Assembly: GCF_000003815.2 (NCBI RefSeq)
Contig: NC_049989.1
Span: forward strand, 3,469,580 to 3,533,579
Reading direction: 5' to 3'
Origin: Branchiostoma floridae
Lineage: Eukaryota > Chordata > Leptocardii > Amphioxiformes > Branchiostomatidae
DNA length: 64,000 bases
Below the pieces are notes generated by a model that saw nothing but the letters and a program-made list of their open reading frames with translations, did not search any database and had not been told where the DNA came from. Shown here in pieces: positions 23,401-34,700 of the stretch. Both the position numbers and the translations under genes were made by a program. The stretch's first letter is position 1, and the number at the start of each line of letters is the position of its first letter.

Positions 23401-26400
23401 TTTTTCAGATGACCCTTACAGGATCAGAGTATTTCAAAACAAGTTAAAGGTGCTATGCTTTTCCAGGTAAAAATACTAAATACAGAACAACTCAAAGGTT
23501 CCCCTAACACAGACACAACTTTCATGTAACACACTTAGATTGGCTTGATTATGATAGCATTTGCTGATTTTCCATATCATTGGGTAACAACCTTCTCCCT
23601 GGTGCAAACATCTACACAGGGAGACGGTTAGTGAACTACAATCACACTTGGTAACACTTTGGTTACACATCATGCAAAAAGATTGCCAGATTGACGCTGA
23701 TGCAAAAGCTAATGCAGTCGAGACATGCATTATGGCGGATGCGCTTCCAGACTTCTTCAGTATCACAGAATCAGCCATGAGGACATGGCCCGGCCATTAC
23801 TTGGGAGATGTCGGAGGAGTCTGAGACGGGAGAGTCTTGAACTGCACTCAGGTCCACTGTTGGGAACTTCCGGCCAATTATGTCTAGGGCGTGGTCCACC
23901 TCACTCTGGGTGCCTGTTGCAATAGAGATACAGCAAGACTGATGTAGGCTTAACTTATTTCTTACTTTTTATTTCTTTTACCCATGCATTTTTATATCAT
24001 GTTCCCAATACTTTGAGTACTACTTTGAAAACTTCTGTTTTGAAACTTTACTTTTGTATGATTCATTTTAACCATCTACTACAATCATAACTGTCAAAGA
24101 GACTTGCTCTGGCCAGGGTACCAAACAAAAAATGTTGCTCTCTGTGGACTTGTGGACACTACAGGGAAATTACTTAACTAGTAATATATCACTATAGACT
24201 TTTGGCCACCACCAAATTTTGTCAAATTGGCCAGGTGGTCCTTTACACTTAGAGGTGGTCACTAGTATTCATTGTGGACTTCTAATTTCAGTTTGCTAGT
24301 ACCAGGTACTTTTTATGACCAGGTAAAAGTACTGGGTACCAGGTATGACACCCACCTTCCAGACAGCACCACTGCATGTAGTCCGGACTCTTCCTGATGT
24401 AGATGTTACAGCCTGTCCTCTCCATCATCCACTTGATGTTCCTGCCCTGTTTCCCGATCAGGCGGCCACACAGGTCCTACCAGACAGCACAGGAAACTTA
24501 TTACAGGGACAAGCACTGCAATTCTAGGTGCAATATTCTGATGTGCAATTTTTCAAGTAATGAACCTATTTCTACTGCTTTGAACACAACTACAGCACTC
24601 TCTAGCCAGTTGTAGAGTTTAAACCAGTATTTGATTACAAAACAAGGTACAATAACATTTTTTTCTTTTTCCTAAGCAACAGCTAGGTAGACAGCTGTTG
24701 CCATAACTACAGACTAATTGCCAAAGTTAAAAGGTGTTTGGTATATATATATATCAAGTTCAGTTAGTACATAGCCCCTACATTTTACCTAATACAAATG
24801 TACTAAGTATCAAGTTGTGATATGCTATGTATCAATGTAGATACATTATTCTGCACCTAATCCTTTCTCACAAGCATATGCAAAAGGAACATGTACATGA
24901 CCCTGTAACACATTTTAATACTTAAATATCTTAAGCTAAACAAACATTTTTTCATGTTACCTGATCAACAAACTCAGATATCATATTTTCTTAGCTTTAA
25001 ACATGCTCAGATTTCTTAGATAACAGATGAGAGAAAAAGATTGGGCTAGAAGAATAGCCTCTAGCAGGCTCCACATGTTGCTGAAAAAAAGTTGAAATTG
25101 ACCAAATAAGACAGAAAGCACACCAGAGGAGTTTGATGGCTGAGAAGGTCGCAAACTGAACTTTTCGGCCATCTAACTCCACTGGCGTGCTTTCTGTCTT
25201 ATTTGGCCAATTTCTACTATTTTTGCAGCAACCTGTGAAGGCTACGGTAATAGAAGAGATGTCATGTACCGATGGGAAGTTAATTTTCCACAGTATGATC
25301 TGGTCCTCCTCTAGAACCCCAGCTTGGTCCTGGTGTGTGCTGCTACTGGCTGTGCTTGCCGCGCCGTTGTCCATGGTGCTGCGGCCGCTGTCATTGGACA
25401 CCTCACTGCTGACCTCTGACCCGGGGGAAACCAAAGGGATGTCTACTGGGGTGGGAGAAGGGGACTTCTGGGTATCAGCCTCACTTGGGGGTTTGTGTGT
25501 CTTTGGCGACTGTGTCTTCTGCTTGGTTTTGCGCTCTAGTTCTTCAACCGCTGTGCCCCAGTCGGAGGAGGGGACTGACTGGACTTCAGCACCAGATGAA
25601 TGCGTGCTCTCTGCAGTAACATCACTGTTGGTAGTGTCTGCTATTCCTTCATCACTGCAGGCATCACAGCTAACATCTTTCCCCACAGATGTTTCGTCTT
25701 CTGCTGGCCCATCAGTGCTAGATTCTGACAGGGAAGAGCTGGATGACGCTTGGCTGCTGGTTTGCACTCTGTCGGCTTCCTGAGTGTTAGGGGATTCCAG
25801 TTGGCAACTGCTGGACTCCTGAGTTGGTTCTACTGACTTACTGACCTTTTCAGCTTCAATGGATGTCACTTGAGGCTGAAGCAAAGTGTCAGATGAGGAC
25901 TCCTCTATCTTCAGCTCTGACCCACAGTTCAAGTTGTCACCAGCATTACTGAGTGTTTTGCTAGGGACTGCTGAGGAGATGGGAGGAGAAGGCTCTTGTT
26001 TATCGCTGTAATCAACCTTTACATTTTCCTCACAATCTACGCAAAGCTCATCTTTACAGGTTGACTCGTCAGTGTTGTCAGTGGTTGTGTTTTCTGCTTT
26101 GCAGAGGGCCTGTTCTTGTTTCGTGCTTGCTTCCTCTACTGATGACTTGTCAGACTTTCCAACATCAGGGCTCTTAATTGCTGCCATCTCATTCTGCTCA
26201 TTCTGCAGAGGAGCATCTTCATGCTCCTCTTGCTCAAACTTCTCTCCTTCAGCAGAGTTCAACAGCTCGGGCTGTTTGCAAGACTCCACATGAGGTAGTG
26301 GAGCTTCTTTCTTCAGAGATAAGGAACTCTCTGATGGAGCTGTAGTTGTATTGAAATCCTTAGCACTAAAGGTGTTGGCAGATAGCTCCTCTACTGCTAG

Positions 26401-26610
26401 AGCTGCATGTTTATGGCTAAACTGCTCGTCAATACTACTAGTGGCTTGTGATGATTCCTCTTTTTCTATGCTACTGCTGCTGTGCTTGTCTGAGCCACTG
26501 GTTGATTTAGTGCTAGGCTTCTTTTTCTTTTTGCTCGAGAACCACAGAATGGTGAACACAGCCACTGCAACTGAGATACCAGCTGTCATAACTATCCGAC
26601 TGCACGTCAT
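20422..26610 (-). CDS. AKAP1: A-kinase anchor protein 1 (mitochondrial, KH + Tudor)
   Basis: Eight coding exons on the minus strand: 25270-26610, 24356-24476, 23801-23913, 22876-23095, 21908-22061, 21323-21390, 20828-20964, 20422-20481 (TGA); 737 residues. AKAP1 tethers protein kinase A and RNA to the outer mitochondrial membrane. Residues about 5-24 are hydrophobic (SRIVMTAGISVAVAVFTILW) followed by KKKKK, the expected anchor. A long Ser/Glu-rich region of low complexity fills the rest of exon 1. The KH domain straddles exons 1-3, with the GRLIGKQGRNIKW loop in exon 2. Exon 4 (HVFVQQHIHPTFPAL) and exon 5 (VKFCDYGGYYHVPRDVLRQI) form the Tudor domain, followed by SDFMTLPFQAVECY and a terminal VEQGLAQWLEA. 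All match human AKAP1 in order. TDRKH is excluded by the single KH domain. No RII-binding helix was recognised by eye. An acceptor at 26649 shows that the 5' UTR continues upstream. Head-to-head with ULK. Confidence 0.93.
21033..21160. mobile_element. Small MITE with AGGGTTGGACAA ends
   Basis: CAGGGTTGGACAA and TTGTCCAACCCT form the ends of a 128-base element in AKAP1 intron 6. CCATCTT/AAGATGG just outside extends the symmetry. The larger element at 55430-55730 shares the GGACAAG / CTTGTCCAACCCT ends and the TTGCCC interior, so it is the same family. Confidence 0.75.
21655..21900 (-). mobile_element. tRNA-derived SINE copy, reversed
   Basis: Read on the minus strand, a tRNA-like head (TGGCGTAATCGGCAGCGC, then AAGGTTGAAACC) is followed by TTGTGCCCTTGGGAAAGGCA and a CAGGTGAAAAATGAGTACCT block. 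The body matches the copy at 13165-13365. It lies in AKAP1 intron 5, ending a few bases from the exon 5 donor side. Confidence 0.75.
22477..22893 (-). repeat. Partial duplications of the AKAP1 exon 4 donor region
   Basis: The 3' end of exon 4 with its donor (22872-22921 on the plus strand) is copied at 22477-22524. The donor plus downstream intron (22830-22893) is copied again at 22596-22657. Both copies keep a usable GT: one reads GACAGTAAGTAAG and the other GACAGTAAGGA on the minus strand. They are not flanked by acceptors, so they look like decoy donors, not exons. Confidence 0.75.
22740..22825. repeat. Dispersed 'GGTGGTC' repeat, copy 1
   Basis: Contains CAGGTGGTCCTTGGGCAGAG and GTGGTCACTTGTACAG. 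Related sequence is at about 24205-24285 (CAGGTGGTCCTTTACACTTA, GTGGTCACTAG) and 36520-36630 (GGACCACCAAGAAGTGGTCA). Non-coding interspersed family of unknown type. Confidence 0.55.
24205..24285. repeat. Dispersed 'GGTGGTC' repeat, copy 2
   Basis: Second copy in AKAP1 intron 2, with GGCCACCACC, TTGGCCAGGTGGTCCTTT and AGAGGTGGTCACTAG. Same order of blocks as 22740-22825 and 36520-36630. Confidence 0.55.
25053..25247. mobile_element. Fold-back MITE at the start of AKAP1 intron 1
   Basis: The left arm (AGCCTCTAGCAGGCTCC, then TGACCAAATAAGACAGAAAG) is inverted in the right arm (CTTTCTGTCTTATTTGGCCA, then GCAGCAACCTGTGAAGGCT). It begins about 22 bases beyond the exon 1 donor and happens to be open in the AKAP1 reading frame. 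Same family as 19023-19284. Confidence 0.8.
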
Positions 26611-27999
26611 GATGATTTGCTTCTAGTACAGAGTGTTGATTCTCCAAACCTGCAGATGACACAGCATCATAAAAAGATATTACAACAGAACAAGCACACT
26701 ACATTTGTCTAGATTACATGTGTGAGATTGAAAAAAAAAACTGAGGTTGGATGCATTGGCCCATAACCAACTTCGCCCATGGCTACTACTAGTAATCGGC
26801 CCAACAACCTGGTCACCTCTGCCAAACATGTTAACCCTTAGCCCGATAATTAACCAGGGTGTTGGGCCAGGTTGGTAAAGGCCTGAATCTTCCTGATTGT
26901 GACAATAATGGATCAATGCTTACAAGTAACTACTAGTATTAGCCTGAACTGGGTTGAGACCATTATCCCAATGGTGTCAAGGTTAGAACTTTGAAACATA
27001 GACCCAAGGTGTCGCATACATTTCTGCTGTGAAGAATTTTCCTCATGACAAGATGACTTTTTAATGATGGTGACCAAAATAAAGGCACAGCTGTTTCCAA
27101 ATGGGGATCAAAACAAGATGACCTATTAAGCCCTCAGAGGTCACCTGAGGGGCAGGGAAATTAAAACCAGTTTTTTTTCAGTGCCTTAATAGGTTTAGGT
27201 TTTGATGAGACAACAATTCTGGTACTGTTGGTAACTGAAATGAGTTTATACCACTTCTATAGAAGTAATTTATGTAACTTTCACCGTTCACCATTCATTT
27301 CTCCCATGCCACAGTACCTGATAATATGAAAACAACTTTGTTTACGTCACACTGCGTAATCATTACTTTGAAAGTAACGGCAAAGTTAATTAATTACTCA
27401 TTTGATGTGGGAAACAGGACACATGGTAGGCGTTACTCTGAGTCTGAGCTCTTGACTAAACCGCGACCCAGACAAATTTTCGTCTAGAAAAATATTTTCC
27501 TGTCGGTAACGTTTATAGAGCACAAGAAGTCACGACTGGAAATCTGACAAGTTGTGGGTTTAGTGACTCCCATGTGGAAATTCCTTTACACATAAAAATT
27601 CACGATGAAACAAAGTTACAAGAACAGTAGTATACCAATACGGGCAACACGTAAAGGCTACAAGTGAAAGCATATCTGCACGTTTCTAGGAAAGGAGATA
27701 GCCCCGGTTAGGGCACAGGAATGACTCACGCTTCAGTTTTGAATGGGCCGAACGGCACTCACTGCCCAAGGACTTTCCATATTTCCCCCATTTTACCCGA
27801 CTTACGTCCGAAAACTGTAGCGTCAAAACGGACAAAGCGATGTCCACACCACCAGCACTGGAACAGCGCATGTAGAGAGACGAAGGGAAAGAAATTTGAT
27901 GCGAAATTTCGGCTTTCTTGACTATTGCACAAGTCTGCACGTGGCTGGCGAAATCTGCTTCCACTGTTTTTTCGCTCGTGTCTCGCCACGCATCCAAAG

Positions 28000-28009
28000 T
28001 CTCGCGAGA
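28000..28009. promoter_or_regulatory. TCTCGCGAGA palindrome
   Basis: A perfect 10-base palindrome identical to the CGCG element (TCTCGCGAGA) found in animal bidirectional CpG-island promoters and linked to ZBTB33 (Kaiso) and related factors. Its position fits the AKAP1 transcription start region on the minus strand. Confidence 0.6.
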
Positions 28010-28247
28010 AGTGATTCACAGGGATCGTGATTTGACAGCAGGCACATGTATATATTCATAGGATTTTTCAGAAAGATCACAAATAAGTCTTTTGAATGAT
28101 ATCAAAACTAGTGTATCTATACCCTATCATACATTCATAAGTGATTAAAATGCTATATATCCAAAATATTTGCCATATTTTGTTGTTTTCTCTGTTTATT
28201 CGAAAAAATGCAATTTTGCTTGCTTGCGTGTTGCGGCGCTGATGCCG

Positions 28248-28255
28248 TGACGTCA
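28248..28255. promoter_or_regulatory. Full CRE (TGACGTCA)
   Basis: A perfect palindromic cAMP response element (context GCCGTGACGTCACG), about 550 bases upstream of the ULK start codon, in the AKAP1/ULK upstream region. CREB/ATF binding is inferred from the motif. Confidence 0.55.
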
Positions 28256-28797
28256 CGTTGTAAACAACGGAAATACTCCTCCGCGTGACTGGGCCAACCC
28301 TTGGCATAAAAACAAAAATATTTACAACGGAAAGACGTGTGCGTCATCTTCGACGACAACAGTTTTTCAGACTTGACTTCGATCCTGATAGAAAAGGAGC
28401 GTTTCTCATAACGTGCGTCAATTGTAAAGTGGACGGGGACTGGGAAGAAAAATAGTGCTGCGTAGGAACCTCTGCAAAGCTGTGTTCAGGCCGTACCATA
28501 ACAAACCGTTCGGTATTGCGAAAGGGTTCAGCTGTGGAAAATTTCTGTCTTGTTGTCCCCGAAAAATCGCAGAAACATGTCCTAGCCGGGTGGTTCTGGA
28601 TCTCTGGTGAACTCCAAACATGTGTTGGATGTCGTCCTGTGGGGAACTTCTCCAAGTAAGCGAGAATCGCGAGCTGGGATTTTGGCGGAACGCAGCAGTA
28701 GCAGGCCGGGACTCGTCCGAAGGGAGGCCATTGTCATTTGGTTTGTGTAGGTTCGGATCGGAACACTAAGCAGACACGAATTCTGTCTGATACAGCC

Positions 28798-31700
28798 ATG
28801 GCAGAATCTGTAGGCGAGTTCGAATACTACAAGAAGGATCTGATCGGCCATGGAGCCTTTGCAATCGTCTTCAAAGGGCGCCGGAAAAAGGTAAGACTTC
28901 CTTTATATTTCGAGGTACCGGTTTCCTATTTCGTCATCCTGGGCCAATGTCCCACCAAAACAAAGATCGTTCCTATGCCCCAGATGACATCATTTTTTCC
29001 AACAAGAAAACGTTGGCGTGTCTGATTTGATTTGTTGTATCTCTGATGACATCACGTTTTCTTTTCAACATCAGCGACCGGAGTCCCCTGTGGCAATTAA
29101 GTGCATCAGCAAGAAAAATTTAAGCAAGAGCCACGCACTGCTGGGGAAAGAGATAAAGATCCTGAAGGTGAGCAAGCATACAGATTAGCAAAATAATTTC
29201 TTGTTTTGCGTATCTTCATTTTGATATTTCTGATACGAAGTTTTACTCATGTTTTGATAGATTTATGAAGTAAAAAAAATAATTTCTGTTATCACAGGAG
29301 CTGCAGCATGAACATATCGTCTCTCTGCTTGACTGTGTGGTAAGTGAAATCAATCTATTGTCTATTGATTAATTGCAATAAAGGAATATTATAAGAGCTG
29401 CCCTGAAAGTGATGAAAGAAGGCAGTAGCAGCTTTAAGAATTGCAGCATATCTATGTAAGCAGTCACTTTTTTGCAGATGAGCTAATGTATATGCTCATA
29501 TTAGTCATAAATAAGAGATGGTAAGTTTCTTTGTGGGGAGTTTCCCTTTGTCTGGGACAGGTGTTTCGACAGGTGTGCATCCATTATTGGCTTCAGTAGA
29601 TTTTCCTTTGTCCAGTAGCAATGACTTATGACCATATGGATTTGAAACTAAAGTTGTTCACACATAGCTTATGATATGTTACCTATATAGTACTCTTTTC
29701 CCATTAATGTCAAACCAGTGATTCTGTGACATTGCAAAATTGCTATGTAAATTGAGTGGCCTTTTATATGGGCCATCAAGTTTGTTTACACTCAACAATT
29801 TAGATAGCTAATTTTTCACGGCCTTAATTAGAATCTGCAAAGCTACATTCGATGGGGCAACATTGCCCCCTGCAACAACCTCCGACCAGCTGTTTAGTTT
29901 AAAACACTCGCGGTAACCTAAGCACGATAGATCGGGTTACAGCGTGTGATACAACCCTGAGAAAGCAAGGCTCTTTGTTCCAACGTGTACCTATTATTAG
30001 GTGCACGACTCTTTCACGTGCTCGCTTGGTTATGTTTGCACCTGAGATTTGATTGGCTAAAATTGCTAGGGTGATTTGCATTTTAGGGCAAAGTCAATGT
30101 TGACTGGTATTTGTAAGAACAATGTTGCTCATGTTCGATAGTTTTCAAGTTTTCAAACTGTTGAGTTACATACCCTGAACTCACTCAGTTGTTGCAACAT
30201 GCAGCAGTCAGCAAAATATTGAATAACTTTGCTTTGAAATAATTTGTCTGTAGATGTGCAAAGAGTAGGTGCCACTGGTTTAATAGATGCACCTGTCCAT
30301 TCCTCACAGTTGATGCCTCAAACGTACCAGAAATATCTGCCATCTGTTTTGTAGCGTCCATATCTGCAAACAGACCCTCTAGATGAATTTAGGTCACCTG
30401 ACAAGTGACCCAGTTTTGGGAGCTTCTTCGCATGTTCTGCATGTGCCTGATATATGGAGGCCTCTATAGGGTATACCATGTTATCCCTGTACAATGTACA
30501 TTCTCTACCAGATTCTGTGGGGTTTTATTCCCGAGTTCTTCCCTCTTGTACACCTGGATACCTGTAACTTAAATGTGTTGGTGCCGCAGAGCTCATATGT
30601 TGTTTTGACTGTTCAGAAATTATGTGATGAGGATAATCAAATTCCTTGTCATTAAAAATTAAGACTGTAACTGGACTTATAGAGCATAGATTAAGCACCC
30701 CCTAATATTATATATTAGTGCATTTTTAAAATAAATTCAAGACTCTATTTCATCACTGCCACCTTTCTTATAAATTATTTTTGAAAAGCCCTTTGGAATG
30801 CCAAGAACTAAAGCCTAGAATGTTTGTGGTCTTTTCTCTGTTGACATGAAGAGAAGAATGTCCATTTAAGTCCAGCTGACTCGAGCGTTTCTTTTCTTTT
30901 GTTCAGTTACTGATTAACCTTAAAGTGCATTTAGTTCCCCATTATTTAAACCGCAGCTACGCGTTTTTTGAATTTTTGCTTTCAGAAAATGCTGTGCCCA
31001 CTTAACTGTTAAGGCTTGGTGATTCAAATATATGGATTGTATGTCGGTAGTAGGGCAATTTAAGCAATATCTCAATTGGTACAGCCTATAGGATACTAGT
31101 AAGTGTATTACTTAACGGGTTAACGTAAGTCAGATGATGTAAGAGACTAAAACTGGATGACCTTTTACCTAGTAAATGCAAATCTTTTCAACCTCCTTTA
31201 GTCCTTCACATCCTTGGTATGACATAGTCATGTGATCAGACTAATTCAGTTAGATGGATCAGAACAAAATTTAGTACTTTCCGTTTTTTTTCTTCTGAAA
31301 CTGGGCCAGGGCCTCCACACATGTACGTGCGAAATTCATGTTGCCATAGTTCACAAATCAGATGCATTCGACATAACCCCATTTACAACCAAGCTTCTGC
31401 ACCAATACTGTTCCGAAGTAACGATTAGAATTTAGAACTGTTATAATCTTAAGCTATGCCAATGAAACAGTCTTCTGCCGGAGTCCTGGCTCCCAGGATT
31501 CGAACATAGCATTAGAGTTGCCATGAATGTCGTTCACCAGTACTTGATAAGCATGTAAATCCCGATTGCACCCCACCCCTATCCTTAAGTCACTCCCTGA
31601 CCCTCACAGTTTGTTTTTACATTCAGGAGATAACATTTTGAGGGCTGTCACTTGGAACAGACTGGGTCTATGCTATTGGGACCCTCAGGAGGCCCCTTAA

Positions 31701-34700
31701 AATATCATCATTATCATGAGGCAAAAGGCTAGCTACAGCAGTTTCTAGATTTTTATATCATCCAAGCTCAGTGTAGTCAGATGAGATTTTCAGCTCACAT
31801 ATTTGCCTGGCTTTATCGTCATCGAACTTTATCCTTTCATGTCCAAGGTTTTATTTTATTGCAAATCCCTGAACCCCTAAATTATTCAGCGTATGTTACA
31901 TGTCCATTAACGTCAGTGCTGCATGCTCCAGGTAAATCAAAACTAATTGCAGGTAAAGGTTGGATATGATCGATGGTTAACGCTGGTATTAAAATTGTGT
32001 GCTAGATCTTTTTGTGTTATTACATTCAGTGCTTCATGTTTGTTACTGTATACTATCTGAAAAATTGATTTTGTACAATATGTCATGTATTTGAAAATAG
32101 CTGGAACATTATTTGAAGCAAAAGATAATAACAGATCAAGCTTTGATATCACTGCTGGGAATGAAAGATGGAGAAATTTTGTATGTTCTCCAGCTCCACT
32201 ATCATTATCAGGGAGGCCTTCACAAGGGGGGATATCCCCGAAGTAGTCTGCAGGCATAGCTTGTAAATCATCATCATCATTATAAATAACAAGCCAAAAG
32301 TATCTGGCTTAACCATCTTTTGGCCTTTTGAAAAAGAAAAAAGGAAAGAGGGTGAAGAGGAACGTTCATTGTACTAAGTATTTCTGTGTGAATGACTGCT
32401 TTCCCTTTCAGGCTGCAAAACTGTTTTTGAGAGTAAACAGTGTTGTATAACAGCTTATACCTGCATGCCTGGCAGCAAGGCTAAATTTAGTTGTTAAGAA
32501 CTGAACCTTGTGTGTGAGGTATTTGGCCTTGGCCAGCATCAGGAGAACAGCCCTCAATATTGTCCTTGAAATGTAGAAGGTCAATCCTGGGCCAGGAGCC
32601 TGTTTTGTTGACATCTTTAATGACCTTTGACCTCCTGTCAACCAGTCTTGCGTAACTCCCCAAGGAACACTCTTTAAACTACTTTTAGTATTCTGAACAG
32701 GTGGTTGATAAGATGTGAATGATAAAAGTGCTTGTCAGTTGTCACAGAACTAGTAGTTTGAAAATGGCTAAGAAGTAAGATCAGGTTTACGTAGCAGAAA
32801 CTATATGTAATACTATGTGCTATTGTTAACCCCTGGAAATGCTTGGCACTTTGTCAATAGCAGTCTTTGTTTATGTATGGACATGTTGGTTTCTTGTTGA
32901 GTGTTACTTGGGGTCAGGTCATGTAGTTCTGTTTATTGATGAAAAGAGTTGTTTTCCTGTGATGAAGGAGAATAGACATGTTATGATTAATTTATTGTGA
33001 ATGCAATGTTTTGGAAATGTCAGTTTCAAAATATTACCTTAGGGGAAGGCATGTTATGTGAAGTGACTTGCTAATTGAATATCATGGCTTTTGGCCACAA
33101 AGGTGTCATGTTTCAAAACGTCAGGTATTTCAAAAGCCATGTTGCTCAACTTGAACTTGGTTTTTGTTGTGCAATCAAACTTTTGCAGAAGACTTCAAGT
33201 CGGTTTGGCATGCCTTCTCGTATGCAGTTGATAGTTGTTGTCTGTCACTCTAACATATAATTGACCAATTAATTGGCATAAGGGCATTTCACCTGGGGAT
33301 TCAGTACTTTTCCTTAATTAACGTTTTCTGAAGTTGTACACTTCGCCATGCTCACAAGACCAAAGGCAGTTAAGATAATTCAGAATCATAGTTTTAATGA
33401 CTCTTATAGAGGATGTCAAAAGATGAAAAAAGTACTACACTGTATTAGAAAATGTTCTTGTTGTTTTATCCATAGCAAACCTGTTTTATAGATAACAAAA
33501 ATTATTTACATCCTTATGGCTGATCTACTGATCAGTCACACTTGGATGGGAAAAAGAAACCCAATGAGCCCCTAGACACTGCAGCAAGAGATTATGCCAG
33601 TCAGGCTTGCCAAGTTCTTTTTTCTCCCAGCCTAGAATGGATCTTAATCCAATAATTGATCTGTTTAGGCCAGTAATATATACTTGTGACAGTGGAACAT
33701 TTTTGCTTACTGGTTATGCCCATAGAGATTACTGGCTTATGTTATGTAAGGTGTGCTAAAAATAAGTCACATTTTGCACAGTTGCTATGGGTAAATGCAG
33801 TGGATTTATTTCTGCATTGACCTCCCCACCGCTAATTCACGATTCCTCCAGTTTTATTTACAAAAGCAATTCTTTTAAAAAGTAATTATTACTAAGTACT
33901 GCACCACAAAATTCTTTAACATTGTGAAACCACATTTTACAGCATCAAGTCCTTACAGAAATAATTTACATAAGTCCATAGAGGATGACTCATACAAAAA
34001 ATTGAAAAGAAGACTTGGTAAAAAATACACAGTCTGTTAATTGACAGTTGTTTACATGTTAGTATTACAAAATATGCCGTGCTACTGCTACCTGTTAACC
34101 TAGAAATGATATATTTTTGTATTAACAACACTTTTCTGCAAATGAATTTGTACAGTAGTCATTAAAGTTCAAGTTCATGGCCATGTAGCTGGCATTGCCT
34201 CATCGTATGATGACTCATTTATGACAACACCTACACTGTCATGGTTATGAATAATTAAGGACTTACTCACCTAGTACCAGGTAGTCCCATTGCCATATAT
34301 AGTAGTCCCATACCTGAAAATGTGATGTTTCCTTATATGAAGATCAATGTGATCACGAAATGACCCTTTTTTCTCTTCCCACAGGAAACCCATACAAATG
34401 TCTACCTGGTCATGGAGGTATGTATCAGTTATTTGAAAATAAATAAAGCACAATACTGCTGCAACTGTAGCAGAAAAAAGTGTTGTTGTTCGCCCTTGGT
34501 TTATAGAGGCATAGCATAATTAAATCTTGCTTATAGCAGCCCGCCCAACATCCATTTGCGTTATACAGACTAATAGTTGCAATGACAATGAATATCTCAC
34601 AAATGACAATCCAAGTTAATGGAATTTATTTAGAGTTTCCTGTGAATTAGTAGCCTTTTCCATTGACCCAATGACATCAATGTCATGTCTGATACTTCCT

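Larger units (their letters stand above)
26650..28797. promoter_or_regulatory. Shared upstream region of AKAP1 and ULK
   Basis: About 2.2 kb separates the two start codons. It must hold at least one non-coding 5' exon of AKAP1 (an acceptor abuts 26649 on the minus strand) and the ULK 5' UTR. CG dinucleotides rise sharply from about 27.7 to 28.8 kb, as in a CpG-type promoter. It contains the TCTCGCGAGA and TGACGTCA palindromes listed separately. No protein-coding gene was found inside; the ORFs seen are chance ORFs in CG-rich DNA. Confidence 0.6.

Noticed and set aside
25187-25783. 198-residue plus-strand ORF opposite AKAP1 exon 1
   Set aside because: Antisense of the Ser/Glu-rich AKAP1 linker. 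Serine codons read backwards as Gly/Ala/Arg/Thr-type codons and keep the frame open.
27686-28019. Minus-strand ORFs of 86-103 residues upstream of AKAP1
   Set aside because: They fall in the CG-rich promoter region. No conserved protein sequence; more likely 5' UTR or promoter DNA, and AKAP1 already has a well-supported start with its anchor sequence.
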